From CAYVVD01 sp964454975 (GTDB lineage Bacteria; Bacteroidota; Ignavibacteria; Kapaibacteriales; UBA2268): a stretch of DNA of 64,000 nt. The notes below the pieces were generated by a model that was not told the origin of the DNA, did not search any database, and worked only from the letters and a program-made list of their open reading frames with translations. Shown here in pieces: positions 1-7,989 of this stretch (its first letter is position 1; each line of letters begins with the position of its first letter). The DNA lies in contig CAYVVD010000010.1 of assembly GCA_964454975.1 (NCBI GenBank), forward strand, positions 51,517 to 115,516. The letters run 5' to 3'. Both the position numbers and the translations under genes were made by a program.

Positions 1-273
1 CTTGCGAATGAATGCTCTCAACATGCCTTCGGTTATCTCGAAATCAGCGATAGCACCGTCACGGAGCGGACGGATGATTTTGATGTCGCGGTGTGTCTTG
101 CCGACCATGGACCGGGCATCATGACCGATTGCTATAATATGCTTACTGGAACGGTCGAACGCAACAATCGAAGGCTCATTGAGTACAATACCTTTGCTTT
201 TCATCCAAATAAGGGTATTGGCAGTTCCCAAATCAACTGCTACATCATTTGAAAAGAATCTGAATAGAGCCAT
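1..273 (-). CDS. mreB: Rod-shape determining protein MreB, N-terminal part (gene runs off the left edge)
   Basis: Translating the minus strand from the ATG at 273 gives 91 residues opening MALFRFFSNDVAVDLGTAN. The actin/Hsp70-type phosphate-1 loop (DLGTANTLIW) is followed by EPSIVAFD and a segment reading RPLRDGAIADFEITEGML, all typical of bacterial MreB. The protein is a cytoplasmic actin homologue that forms membrane-bound filaments and guides the elongation machinery for lateral wall synthesis. Only the first quarter or so of the usual length (about 340 residues) lies inside the window. The gene points out of the window, so mreC/mreD would be expected just beyond the edge; that is inference. 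Confidence 0.93.
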   Translation of the reverse strand, partial: MALFRFFSNDVAVDLGTANTLIWMKSKGIVLNEPSIVAFDRSSKHIIAIGHDARSMVGKTHRDIKIIRPLRDGAIADFEITEGMLRAFIRK

Positions 274-423
274 GTAGTTTATTAATTATCTACGAGTTAA
301 CAGTTTCGCTGCGTCCAAAAATACAAAGATACTGAATTTAAAATAAAAAGAATTTTGATTTGCACTTTTCTTTAATTTCATTACTTTTATATTTCCACTC
401 CGTTAATTTATTGAATTCTGATA

Positions 424-1545
424 ATGGCCGAGCAATTCCAATTACGCGATGTGTTCAATCCTGCTGCTGTTGAAAGGCTTGCAGGGGGGATCTCCCGTGC
501 ATGGCCGGAATTTAAAAAGGATGATTTTATCACCGATGTGAATTTCAGCCTGCCCGACCTGAATTTCGGAGACAGAAACAAACTGATAATTAACACACTC
601 AAGCAACATCTGCCGGCCGAATTCCCAAAGGCTGCAGAAATACTTGTTAATTCGCTCGGCCCGAAATTAAAAAATGATAGCCTGGAAGGAGTTCAGGGGT
701 TCGAGGTAGTGTCCCTCTGTGGTTACATAAGCCGTCATGGCCTGAATCATTTCGATATATCAATGAACGCCCTGCGCGAAATGACCATGCGTTTCACTGC
801 CGAAGGCGACATTAGGCCTTTCATAGTAAAATATCCGGAGAAATCTATTGAATTGCTTAAAAAATGGGCAAAAGACCCTAACTGCCATGTAAGAAGGCTC
901 GTATCAGAGGGCACAAGGCCCCGGTTACCACTTGGATCATGGCTGGAAATTTTCCGCGATGATCCCGGACCGGTAATCAAACTGCTCAAGATACTCAGGA
1001 ATGATGAAGTAGAATACGTGCGCCGTTCTGTTGCAAACAACCTGAATGATATCAGCAAGGATAATCCCGGCGCAGTTGTTAAGACTCTTAAGAAATGGCT
1101 TAAGAAAAACAACGCAAAAGAAATGCAGAAGCTGGTAAGGCATGCTCTGAGAACTTTGCTGAAGCAGGGCAATCCACAAGCGCTAATGATTGTGGGATAT
1201 GGTTCAAAACCCGAAATCAAAGTATCCGCCTTTGTCCTGGAGAGTAAAAAAATAAAAATCGGCGACGATTCCCACTTTTCACTAACAATCATCTCCAATT
1301 CCGGAAATTCCCAGGACTTAATGATTGATTATGCCGTTTACTACACAAAAGCTAGCGGTAAGCTCGCCAGGAAGGTATTTAAGCTAAGGACGATCACGCT
1401 ACAACCGGACGATAAAGTAACAATAAGCAAAAAGTTGAACTTCCGCCAGATGACTACCCGCAAGCATTACGCCGGTCAGCATTTACTCGAGATAATCGTA
1501 AACGGCGAATCATTCGCTACAAAAGAATTCCACCTCTATGAGTAA
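424..1545 (+). CDS. alkC: AlkC-type DNA alkylation repair glycosylase (HEAT-like fold with C-terminal Ig-like domain)
   Basis: 373 residues. The first ~250 are helical HEAT-like repeats with the segment CHVRRLVSEGTRPRLPLG near residues 154-172, characteristic of the AlkC/AlkD alkylpurine glycosylase superfamily. The last ~110 residues (from about 265) are beta-rich and resemble the Ig-like domain carried by some AlkC proteins, which makes AlkC likelier than the shorter AlkD. Family members excise 3-methyladenine-type lesions from DNA in the cytoplasm. The start sits close to the FEFNAAAV-type opening usual in AlkC (here QLRDVFNPAAVERL). The stop overlaps the next gene by 8 bases, implying translational coupling. 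Exact lesion range cannot be read from sequence. Confidence 0.85.
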   Translation: MAEQFQLRDVFNPAAVERLAGGISRAWPEFKKDDFITDVNFSLPDLNFGDRNKLIINTLKQHLPAEFPKAAEILVNSLGPKLKNDSLEGVQGFEVVSLCGYISRHGLNHFDISMNALREMTMRFTAEGDIRPFIVKYPEKSIELLKKWAKDPNCHVRRLVSEGTRPRLPLGSWLEIFRDDPGPVIKLLKILRNDEVEYVRRSVANNLNDISKDNPGAVVKTLKKWLKKNNAKEMQKLVRHALRTLLKQGNPQALMIVGYGSKPEIKVSAFVLESKKIKIGDDSHFSLTIISNSGNSQDLMIDYAVYYTKASGKLARKVFKLRTITLQPDDKVTISKKLNFRQMTTRKHYAGQHLLEIIVNGESFATKEFHLYE

Positions 1546-1957
1546 AACATTCGAAGAAATCTGTGATTATGCATTATCCTTCGATATGGGTGTGATTGTA
1601 AAGCGTTATATTAATGATTATGACATTGCACCATCAGTTGCGGAATTGCATGAACGGGAGCTAAAGCGGTTTCTTACGCTGATTGCATCAAATCCCGGTA
1701 AGACATACGGAATGAAAGGCCCGGTTGACGACCTGTGGCATACATTTATCATCTTTACAAAGCAATACTTCGGGTTTTGCGATAACACTCTTGGCAGGTA
1801 CATTCACCACACGCCGCACAACCCGGGCGACAAAATAGATCCGGGCCCTTACAATGAATTCCTGGAAGACTATGAAAAATACTTTGGTGAGAAGCCATCA
1901 CCCCGTTTTTGGCCTGCAGTGGGGAATGATCCCGGCGATTGCGGGTTCTGTGAGTAG
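1538..1957 (+). CDS. Small protein with conserved DDLWHTFI motif (glycine-rich-domain-protein-like)
   Basis: 139 residues, no signal peptide or membrane segment. It carries GPVDDLWHTFIIFTKQYFGFC (about residues 61-80) and a following IHHTPHNPG stretch. These match the WHTFI/WHTHL signature of bacterial proteins related to the plant glycine-rich domain proteins (DUF1399-like); their function is unknown. The C-terminus is Cys- and Pro-rich (PGDCGFCE). The ATG overlaps the end of the AlkC-like gene by 8 bases, so the two are probably co-translated. A role linked to alkylation damage is possible from context only. Confidence 0.6.
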   Translation: MSKTFEEICDYALSFDMGVIVKRYINDYDIAPSVAELHERELKRFLTLIASNPGKTYGMKGPVDDLWHTFIIFTKQYFGFCDNTLGRYIHHTPHNPGDKIDPGPYNEFLEDYEKYFGEKPSPRFWPAVGNDPGDCGFCE

Positions 1958-2018
1958 GGAAGCATTGTAAGAAGTACTCCACATACAAAGTGGAATACAT
2001 CTTTGGAAATATATTTTT

Positions 2019-2318
2019 CTACTTCCCTCCCTGCACCATCTCTAAAATCTCTTCTACATACCTGTCATCTTCACCTGCAAGGAGTGCACGAAATGTCCTG
2101 TTGCCGAGAGAACCTTTGATTGTGTATTTTCCCTTTGTAATTAATCTGAAATAAGGTTTTCCGCTTCCCCTGTGTGCAACGAGCTTGCCATGTTTTTCCA
2201 ATATATCCAGGAAATCTTCATCCATTTCGCGATCGAGCAGAAAGTCCCATGCATTGCTGCTTTCGAGGCAGTCACCTGCTTTGATGTATTTGATAATCTT
2301 CATATCTGGTTTTAACAC
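2019..2318 (-). CDS. Hypothetical small protein (unrecognised)
   Basis: 99 residues from a GTG at 2318, or 94 from an ATG at 2303 that begins MKIIKYIKAGDCLESS. I prefer neither strongly because no clear ribosome binding site is present. It is a soluble, mixed-charge protein with an acidic first half and a basic middle (RGSGKPYFRLITKGKYTIKG) that suggests a small beta-rich fold. It lies alone on the minus strand between the WHTFI-motif gene and mraY. No family recognised. Confidence 0.55.
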   Translation of the reverse strand: MLKPDMKIIKYIKAGDCLESSNAWDFLLDREMDEDFLDILEKHGKLVAHRGSGKPYFRLITKGKYTIKGSLGNRTFRALLAGEDDRYVEEILEMVQGGK

Positions 2319-2394
2319 AAATTGCTTTTAACAAAGAATAATCTTAATTTTGACTGACTTTGCAGCATAAACCTCAACCAAAAACCGGTACGTC

Positions 2395-3522
2395 ATGCTC
2401 TACTATCTTGCCCAGTGGCTACAAAGCAATTTTGATTTGCCCGGCGCAGGCCTGTTTCAGTACATTACATTCCGCGCCGCGGCTGCCGCAATAACTGCGC
2501 TATTATTCAGCTTCATCTTCGGTCCGAAAATAATTAAAATACTAAAGAAAAAACAAATCGGCGAACAGGCGAAACGAGAATTGCAGGGAGTCGGCCAGCA
2601 TTCCATAAAAGCGGGCACCCCGACAATGGGCGGCCTGATTGTGCTTATTGCGTTGATCCTGCCGACTTTGCTATTCGCTCTTTACAATGCATATGTGCTT
2701 CTTATCCTTTTTACTACCATAGCCCTCGGTATGGTGGGCTTCCTCGATGATTACCTGAAGGTGATTAAAAAATACCCCAAGGGACTCATCGGTAAATACA
2801 AGATGTTCGGGCAGATATTTGTGGGGCTTGTTCTTTCATCGGTTATATATTTTTTCCCGCAGGTGTTCTTCGAAGGTTTTGAGAAAATAAACACATTCAC
2901 AACAGTACCTTTTGCCAAGAATATAAACATTGATTTTGCTTTTATGTTCATCCCCATTGCTGTATTTATTATTACAGCAACCTCAAATGCAGTGAACCTG
3001 ACCGACGGCCTTGACGGTCTTTCAATAGGAACTGTCGGAATTACATCACTCGCTGTCGCACTGATAGCTTACGTAAGCGGTAATGCAAAATTTGCGGAAT
3101 ACCTGAACATAATGCACCTGCCGGGTTCAGGCGAGCTTACTGTCTTTTTAGCCGCCCTGGTTGGAGCAGCTCTTGGTTTCCTTTGGTTCAATTCATACCC
3201 CGCCCAGATTTTCATGGGTGATACAGGGGCTTTGGCACTCGGGGGAGCTATCGGCGGGCTGATGATTCTCATAAAAAAAGAGTTCCTGCTTCCGATTGTC
3301 GGCGGTGTGTTCTTTGCTGAAACTGTTTCAGTAATTATCCAGGTAATGTATTTCAGATATACCAAAGGCAAATATGGCGAAGGAAGAAGAATTTTCAAGA
3401 TGGCACCTCTGCATCATCACTTCGAGAAATCCGGCTGGCACGAATCCAAGATTGTCACCCGTTTTTATATTATAGCGGTTATTCTTGCCATAATTACCAT
3501 GACAACATTCAAAATCAGGTAA
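2395..3522 (+). CDS. mraY: Phospho-N-acetylmuramoyl-pentapeptide-transferase MraY
   Basis: 375 residues with about ten transmembrane helices. MraY joins phospho-MurNAc-pentapeptide from UDP to undecaprenyl phosphate, making lipid I at the inner face of the cytoplasmic membrane. Diagnostic segments: GTPTMGG, the Asp pair in FLDDYLK (D118-D119), NLTDGLDGLSIG (D204, D207) and the C-terminal HHH-containing loop APLHHHFEKSGWHE (from residue ~337). Length is normal for the family. The gene is alone here: no murE/F/D/G or ftsW flanks it, although mraY is usually embedded in the dcw cluster. Confidence 0.97.
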   Translation: MLYYLAQWLQSNFDLPGAGLFQYITFRAAAAAITALLFSFIFGPKIIKILKKKQIGEQAKRELQGVGQHSIKAGTPTMGGLIVLIALILPTLLFALYNAYVLLILFTTIALGMVGFLDDYLKVIKKYPKGLIGKYKMFGQIFVGLVLSSVIYFFPQVFFEGFEKINTFTTVPFAKNINIDFAFMFIPIAVFIITATSNAVNLTDGLDGLSIGTVGITSLAVALIAYVSGNAKFAEYLNIMHLPGSGELTVFLAALVGAALGFLWFNSYPAQIFMGDTGALALGGAIGGLMILIKKEFLLPIVGGVFFAETVSVIIQVMYFRYTKGKYGEGRRIFKMAPLHHHFEKSGWHESKIVTRFYIIAVILAIITMTTFKIR

Positions 3523-3653
3523 TTCGCAACTTTTACAGATTCGCATTGTTTATATATATGAAATTCCCCGGGATAAAATAATTTCATCTGTTTGATGTTT
3601 CATCTTGCAAGGGTGGAATTTATTCCATAATTTCAGGTATCAGGTAATAATCC

Positions 3654-4403
3654 GTGAAATTCTTATACACATACAAAGGGTTGATAGTTTTTATCGGCCT
3701 TGCCCTGTTCGCAAGTTCCTGCCAGGAATTGGATTGTCCTGCTTGCCCTGAAGATACCCGCCCCTTAAAGACTGTTGAGAAATGGCTTGTTCAGAATGGT
3801 TCTTATGAAAAAGTAAGAATGGTTTCTTTCAAAAAGTACGATATAGAGGGCAACCTGGTCAAAATGGAAGAATTTCATGACAATGGTGAATTGAAGTCAA
3901 GCTCTTTTTATACCAATAACGGTAATACAAGCACTGAGGAACTGAAAAATTACAGCTATGACGGTGTTGTAGAAGAGCAGAGAGAAATTAATTACACATT
4001 TGATAAAGATGGAAATGTCGTTCTTAGGCTTGAATATAAGGATGATTCAACTCTTTGCGGAAGGCAGGTATATGAATATGATGAAAAGGGAAATCTTATT
4101 AAAAGGATTGAATATAATCCAACAAATGGAGAAACTTTAGAAATAGACTATAGCTACAATTACAATTCTGACGGCATTATTTCCGAAAGGATAATCAGCC
4201 CTCATAATGGTTCAGTTTCACAACGCGACAGCATTGTTTACAACGAATACCTTGTAAGGCGTTTTTCATTTGATGAAGCAGGTGTTATAAAACATATCCG
4301 GACTTTCCTCTATAACAGATCCGGAAGAATCATTCGCGAAACTATAAGCTCCCCGGAAGGAGAAATCCTCAAAGTCTTCAAATTAGAATATACCTACTAT
4401 TAA
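3654..4403 (+). CDS. Secreted lipoprotein with degenerate YD-type repeats
   Basis: 249 residues from a GTG start. An N-terminal hydrophobic signal ends in the lipobox FASSC with C23 as the lipidation site, followed by a CPACPE stretch. The rest is a run of beta-hairpin repeats of the YD/MORN-like kind (KYDIEGNLVKMEEFHDNGELK, YEYDEKGNLIKR, YSYNYNSDGIISER). These repeats resemble those of the giant YD protein at 52682-59761 but are far fewer. It is probably an outer-membrane or periplasmic lipoprotein of structural or binding type. The stop overlaps the tail of the convergent MFS gene by 4 bases. Confidence 0.7.
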   Translation: MKFLYTYKGLIVFIGLALFASSCQELDCPACPEDTRPLKTVEKWLVQNGSYEKVRMVSFKKYDIEGNLVKMEEFHDNGELKSSSFYTNNGNTSTEELKNYSYDGVVEEQREINYTFDKDGNVVLRLEYKDDSTLCGRQVYEYDEKGNLIKRIEYNPTNGETLEIDYSYNYNSDGIISERIISPHNGSVSQRDSIVYNEYLVRRFSFDEAGVIKHIRTFLYNRSGRIIRETISSPEGEILKVFKLEYTYY

Positions 4404-5809
4404 GTATATCGCCGTTTGTAGTAAAGCAAACCTGCACAGCTTAATAACCCGATAACTGCATAAACCACCCAAAACAACCAGGGATTATATTCTTTCCAAA
4501 GCATCGCCCTTGCTTCAGAATAGGTGATTCCATTAGTTTCTGCTATTTTACCCTCTCCGCTTAATGAACTCCAATAATCTAAGCTTGTACCATGAGGGGC
4601 TTGTATTTTATTAGCAGCTATATGAATTTGCGCAAGGGATTCCTTTTCTGACAATTCGCCATATAGCCAACCGCCGCTAAGGCTGCCGGCACCAAGACCG
4701 ATTGCAAAAGATATACCCAGGTAGCCCATGTACATGGATTTTTTGCCTTTCGGCGCTAATTCCGCCATAAACTCGGAAAACTTAGGATTGATAGTCATCT
4801 CGCCAAATGTATAAACCAGCACACCAATTACAAGAACTAATTCCCAGGCTGTTCCGCAGAGGAGTATGCCTGCCACAATCAGAGCATTTCCTGCAATAAT
4901 AACGGAAATCTTGTTATGCTTTCGTGTCAGCCATGCGATGAAGGTTACAAATACTATAATCAGGATTGAATTTAATGTGTAAAAGAACTCGTATTTAAGG
5001 CCTGTTCCTGCTACGGTGGTCTTGGTAAAAAATGAACCAAGTCCAAGATATTTTACGATGCCATCTGTATCACCCCAGTCGTTGATGTAATTTGGCAAGG
5101 TTTCATAGAATTGCATATATATAATTATAAAACCACTCATTGGCAGGACAAACAGCAAAACACGGGGATTAAGGATTCCTTTGAATGTCTCCTGAACCAA
5201 ACTGTAAGCAAATGATTCAGATTCCCCTGGTTTAAAAAATTGAACAAGCACAAAATTAATGCTGAATATTGCAGCAGAGCCAAAGAATAACAGATCCCAT
5301 GATAATTCCTTGAATAGGACCGAAAGGAAAGGGCTTGCAAACACAGCAAGGTTTATTAGCATTACTTGTATGCCCCAGGCGGCAGAAGAATTGCGTTCGT
5401 CTGTCATACCCGCGATAGCACCTTGGATTATTGGTTTGAAAAGCCCCGAACCGAGACCAAGAATCAAAGCTCCGGAAACGAAAGGCCAGAACTCGCGTTG
5501 TGTGCCGAGTATCACATAGCCGGCAATGATGAGCAGGAATGATATGTAAAGCAGCTTTCTCCTGCCATATTTATCGGACAAGCCGCCGCTGAATACCGGT
5601 GTGAGGTTCTGCATGAGAGCCCAGGCAAAAAAAATAATGCCTTTTGTTGATTGTTCCCAGAGTAAGCCTCCTGGTTCATCTTTTTGGGCTATATAAACCG
5701 GCATTTGGATTAGAACAGCCCAGTAAGCCATTTTCTCAAGCATCTGGATTGAATTTACAAGCCAGAATGATTTGGGAAGTGTATTAATCCGGTTAGCGAG
5801 TTCGCTCAT
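4400..5809 (-). CDS. Major facilitator superfamily permease
   Basis: 469 residues, about 12 membrane helices. The loop-2 signature GGLSDKYGRRKLLYIS (about residues 76-91) is the classic MFS motif. The N-terminal part (MAYWAVLIQMPVYI) and the inserted loop after the last third resemble the peptide/POT-like branch, but substrate cannot be assigned. Its start overlaps the upstream DUF1460 gene by 4 bases (ATGA), so the pair is translationally coupled. Because DUF1460 proteins act on cell-wall fragments, uptake of muropeptides or their products is a reasonable but unproven role. Confidence 0.85.
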   Translation of the reverse strand: MSELANRINTLPKSFWLVNSIQMLEKMAYWAVLIQMPVYIAQKDEPGGLLWEQSTKGIIFFAWALMQNLTPVFSGGLSDKYGRRKLLYISFLLIIAGYVILGTQREFWPFVSGALILGLGSGLFKPIIQGAIAGMTDERNSSAAWGIQVMLINLAVFASPFLSVLFKELSWDLLFFGSAAIFSINFVLVQFFKPGESESFAYSLVQETFKGILNPRVLLFVLPMSGFIIIYMQFYETLPNYINDWGDTDGIVKYLGLGSFFTKTTVAGTGLKYEFFYTLNSILIIVFVTFIAWLTRKHNKISVIIAGNALIVAGILLCGTAWELVLVIGVLVYTFGEMTINPKFSEFMAELAPKGKKSMYMGYLGISFAIGLGAGSLSGGWLYGELSEKESLAQIHIAANKIQAPHGTSLDYWSSLSGEGKIAETNGITYSEARAMLWKEYNPWLFWVVYAVIGLLSCAGLLYYKRRYT

Positions 5810-6660
5810 TGCTCAGGCTCCAGCGGCCTGAGAACGGTAATGCCGGTGTGCTTCTTAACTGAGTTGATGTACTTTACAAGGTCCTCCTCAATTATCACTT
5901 TCTTCTTATCTGTGGAGGCGTGGAGCATTGAAAGCACAAGCCCGGATTGCCTGTAAGCAATACCAATGTGAGAATAATCAAGTCCTTCTATGGATGTAGT
6001 GAAGCAAATAATATCACCGGTTTGAATTTGGGCTGTATGTTTTGAGACGAGAGCTTTTGGAATCCAAAAATATGTCCGGTTGTTAATATCTGCTTCAATT
6101 TCCTTAAGCTTTGCAATAGATTCAGGTTGGCGGCTGAGTTTTGGATAGTAATGTGGGTTCGCGGACATGAAATCCACATTGAATTTCTTTTCATTACCTC
6201 CAATCACAGGTGTTACATCCCGGACAACTCCCTTTCGTACATTGTCATAAATCCAGTCGGCTGTGTAATGAAGGCGGGAAAGATACCCGTCCAACCTGCC
6301 TTCCCTGTAGCGTGTGAATGTTACTTCATTAAGCAAATCCTGCTCTGTGTTTTTTCCTTTGGCAATAATTCTTGCAAGACACAATACGTTTTCAAAGAAG
6401 GTAACGCAGTCCAGCCCGTTGAAATTAACAATGCAATTTTCGTCGCCGGTTATATCCAGTGTACCTCCTTTGTATGGAATGCCCAGCATTTTAAGCCCAA
6501 ACCACTTGATGTTATCATCAATTGTGTACAATTCGCGGTTTTCAGCTAAAGCTTTTTCCATTACAGAATCAAAGAAATTACTTACGCCTTCGCCCCTCAA
6601 GCGGATAGCTGAACCAGCTAAAAACAGAGAGCTATATGTTAGGAATTCTCTTCTATTCAT
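5806..6660 (-). CDS. DUF1460 / N-acetylmuramoyl-L-alanine amidase-like protein
   Basis: 284 residues with an N-terminal twin-arginine-like export signal (NRREFL then a hydrophobic stretch), suggesting secretion to the periplasm. The likely nucleophile is C85 in NFNGLDCVTFFENV and the matching His lies in LDYSHIGIAY, the arrangement of the NlpC/P60-related DUF1460 family. Family knowledge: these enzymes cleave peptide or amide bonds in peptidoglycan fragments. The gene overlaps RNase HI upstream by 8 bases and the MFS permease downstream by 4, forming a compact three-gene unit read leftward. Confidence 0.8.
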   Translation of the reverse strand: MNRREFLTYSSLFLAGSAIRLRGEGVSNFFDSVMEKALAENRELYTIDDNIKWFGLKMLGIPYKGGTLDITGDENCIVNFNGLDCVTFFENVLCLARIIAKGKNTEQDLLNEVTFTRYREGRLDGYLSRLHYTADWIYDNVRKGVVRDVTPVIGGNEKKFNVDFMSANPHYYPKLSRQPESIAKLKEIEADINNRTYFWIPKALVSKHTAQIQTGDIICFTTSIEGLDYSHIGIAYRQSGLVLSMLHASTDKKKVIIEEDLVKYINSVKKHTGITVLRPLEPEQ

Positions 6661-7303
6661 GAATATTGCAGAGCAGTTCTAATAATTTATCAATCTCATT
6701 TTTTTCGAAAGAAATTCCGGAAGCGCCCTTTTTCAGATAATACGAATCATCTTCTTTAAGGGTTAACTCAAAATTCCCTTTTTTTGCCAGCAACTTATGA
6801 GAGGGCGTCTGCGATTCTTTTTTTCCCCCGTTAGTTGCTTCGTAAACAGAATCAAATTCAAAAATACCTTTGTCCAAAGCTTCATTTACAAGAGCGTCGC
6901 ACCTCTCGTTTTCCTCAATGCCTGCATGCCCTTTTACCCATACAAACTTAACATTGAATTTGTTCACCAGCTCGTAAAGTGGTTTTAACAGGTCATCGTT
7001 TAGCACGGGAGATTTATCTTTTTTTCGCCATCCGTTTCTTACCCACGCATGAATCCAGCCCTTCTCAAATGTATCAACAAGCAGCCTGGAATCGCTATGT
7101 AGTTTAACAGAAATCTCCTGATTTTTCAGCACTGAAAGGGCTTCGAGTGCTGCCTGAATTTCCATCCTGTTGTTGGTTGTCATCCTGACTGCTCCGGAGA
7201 TTTCCCTTCGCTTTTTGCCGGATATCAGAACTGCAGCCCATGCACCCGGTCCGGGATTTCCCCTGCTGGCGCCATCGGTATAAATTATTACCTCGTTTTT
7301 CAT
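6653..7303 (-). CDS. rnhA: Ribonuclease HI with C-terminal extension
   Basis: 216 residues. The catalytic carboxylates are in place: D10 (IIYTDGASRGNPGPG), E48 (TTNNRMEIQAALEAL), D71 (LHSDSRLLVDTFEKGW), H126 (VWVKGHAG) and D136 (ERCDALVNEAL). It hydrolyses the RNA strand of RNA:DNA hybrids in the cytoplasm, using Mg2+. The canonical fold ends near residue 142; the further ~70 residues are charged and unrecognised. It heads the overlapping unit with the DUF1460 and MFS genes; no functional link is obvious. Confidence 0.95.
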   Translation of the reverse strand: MKNEVIIYTDGASRGNPGPGAWAAVLISGKKRREISGAVRMTTNNRMEIQAALEALSVLKNQEISVKLHSDSRLLVDTFEKGWIHAWVRNGWRKKDKSPVLNDDLLKPLYELVNKFNVKFVWVKGHAGIEENERCDALVNEALDKGIFEFDSVYEATNGGKKESQTPSHKLLAKKGNFELTLKEDDSYYLKKGASGISFEKNEIDKLLELLCNIHE

Positions 7304-7444
7304 CGGAGCAATCTAATGAATTCAGGGGAAATGGTGATAATATAAATGCTCTTCAAGGACAAAGCATTAATCATACATGAATAATAAATGAATAAAATAT
7401 TATGGTCTAATTCCTGATTTTCCCGTATATTTATAGTGTCTTTC

Positions 7445-7467
7445 TGCGGCGGGGGGAAAATGCCGCA
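7445..7467 (+). promoter_or_regulatory. Hairpin in the leader of the first UmuD-like gene
   Basis: TGCGGC at 7445-7450 pairs with GCCGCA at 7462-7467 around a G-rich loop. It sits 22 bases before the ATG at 7489, just upstream of an AAGGA ribosome binding site. It is followed by A residues rather than T, so it is not a plus-strand terminator. It could be an operator half-site pair or an mRNA structure affecting translation. Confidence 0.35.
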
Positions 7468-7488
7468 AAAACTCAAAAAGGATTAATC

Positions 7489-7908
7489 ATGATTGAGATT
7501 ATCGGATTTCAGCCAGGGCCGAGCCGAAGGATTCCGCTGTTTACTATGTCTGTTTCTGCAGGCGTGCCAATTCCAGTTGAGGATGATGTTGACAAGCATA
7601 TTGACCTGAATGAGTACCTTGTCGAACATCCGGCAGCTACTTTTTTTGCAAAGGTTACCGGCGATTCCATGAAGGATGCCGGTATCAGGGACGGCGACAT
7701 ACTAATTGTGGATACATCAGTTGATGCTTCTGACGGAAGGCTTGTTATTGCATCCATCAACGGTGAATTAAGCATAAGGTATTACAGGGAAATAGACGGT
7801 CAGGTATATTTAGAGTCCCAAAACTCACATTTTTTGCCCATAAACATCGGCGATTATATGCGACAACAGGTGATTGGAGTGGTTACTAAAATCATTCACA
7901 GCTTTTAG
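7489..7908 (+). CDS. umuD: UmuD-like S24 protein with intact Ala-Gly site but Arg in place of the catalytic Lys
   Basis: 139 residues, co-linear with E. coli UmuD as I recall its sequence. PLF at 16-18, the cleavage pair A24-G25 (SVSAGVPIP), IDLN at 38-41 and the nucleophile S60 (VTGDSM) all fall at UmuD positions. The position of UmuD K97 is R97 here (NGELSIRYY, codon AGG). Known for the family: RecA-stimulated self-cleavage at the Cys/Ala-Gly bond by a Ser-Lys dyad yields UmuD', the accessory subunit of DNA polymerase V. With Arg as base, self-cleavage should be lost or weak. No umuC follows. An AAGGA ribosome binding site precedes the ATG. The next gene is a paralogue with the opposite lesion. 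Confidence 0.85.
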   Translation: MIEIIGFQPGPSRRIPLFTMSVSAGVPIPVEDDVDKHIDLNEYLVEHPAATFFAKVTGDSMKDAGIRDGDILIVDTSVDASDGRLVIASINGELSIRYYREIDGQVYLESQNSHFLPINIGDYMRQQVIGVVTKIIHSF

Positions 7909-7949
7909 GGTATATTAAATCAGATTTAGGGCATGCTATTTGCTGCCTC

Positions 7950-7977
7950 AATACCGGCCATAAGAGCCGGTATTTTT
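7950..7977 (+). terminator. Intrinsic terminator/attenuator between the two UmuD-like genes
   Basis: AATACCGGC (7950-7958) and GCCGGTATT (7966-7974) form a perfect 9-bp stem with a 7-base loop, and the 3' arm runs into a five-T tract (7973-7977). It lies 41 bases after the first gene's stop and 13 bases before the ATG at 7990. Transcription of the second gene would therefore need read-through, unless the hairpin is regulatory. An open frame continues upstream through the hairpin to an ATG at 7933. Confidence 0.65.
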
Positions 7978-7989
7978 GACAAAACCAGC

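Noticed and set aside
7976..7981. TTGACA box before the second UmuD-like gene
   Set aside because: Any matching -10 would fall inside the coding sequence, leaving no room for a leader or start codon.
7933..7989. Upstream ATG extending the second UmuD-like protein by 19 residues
   Set aside because: It would place a terminator hairpin in the coding region, and the extra residues do not resemble the family.
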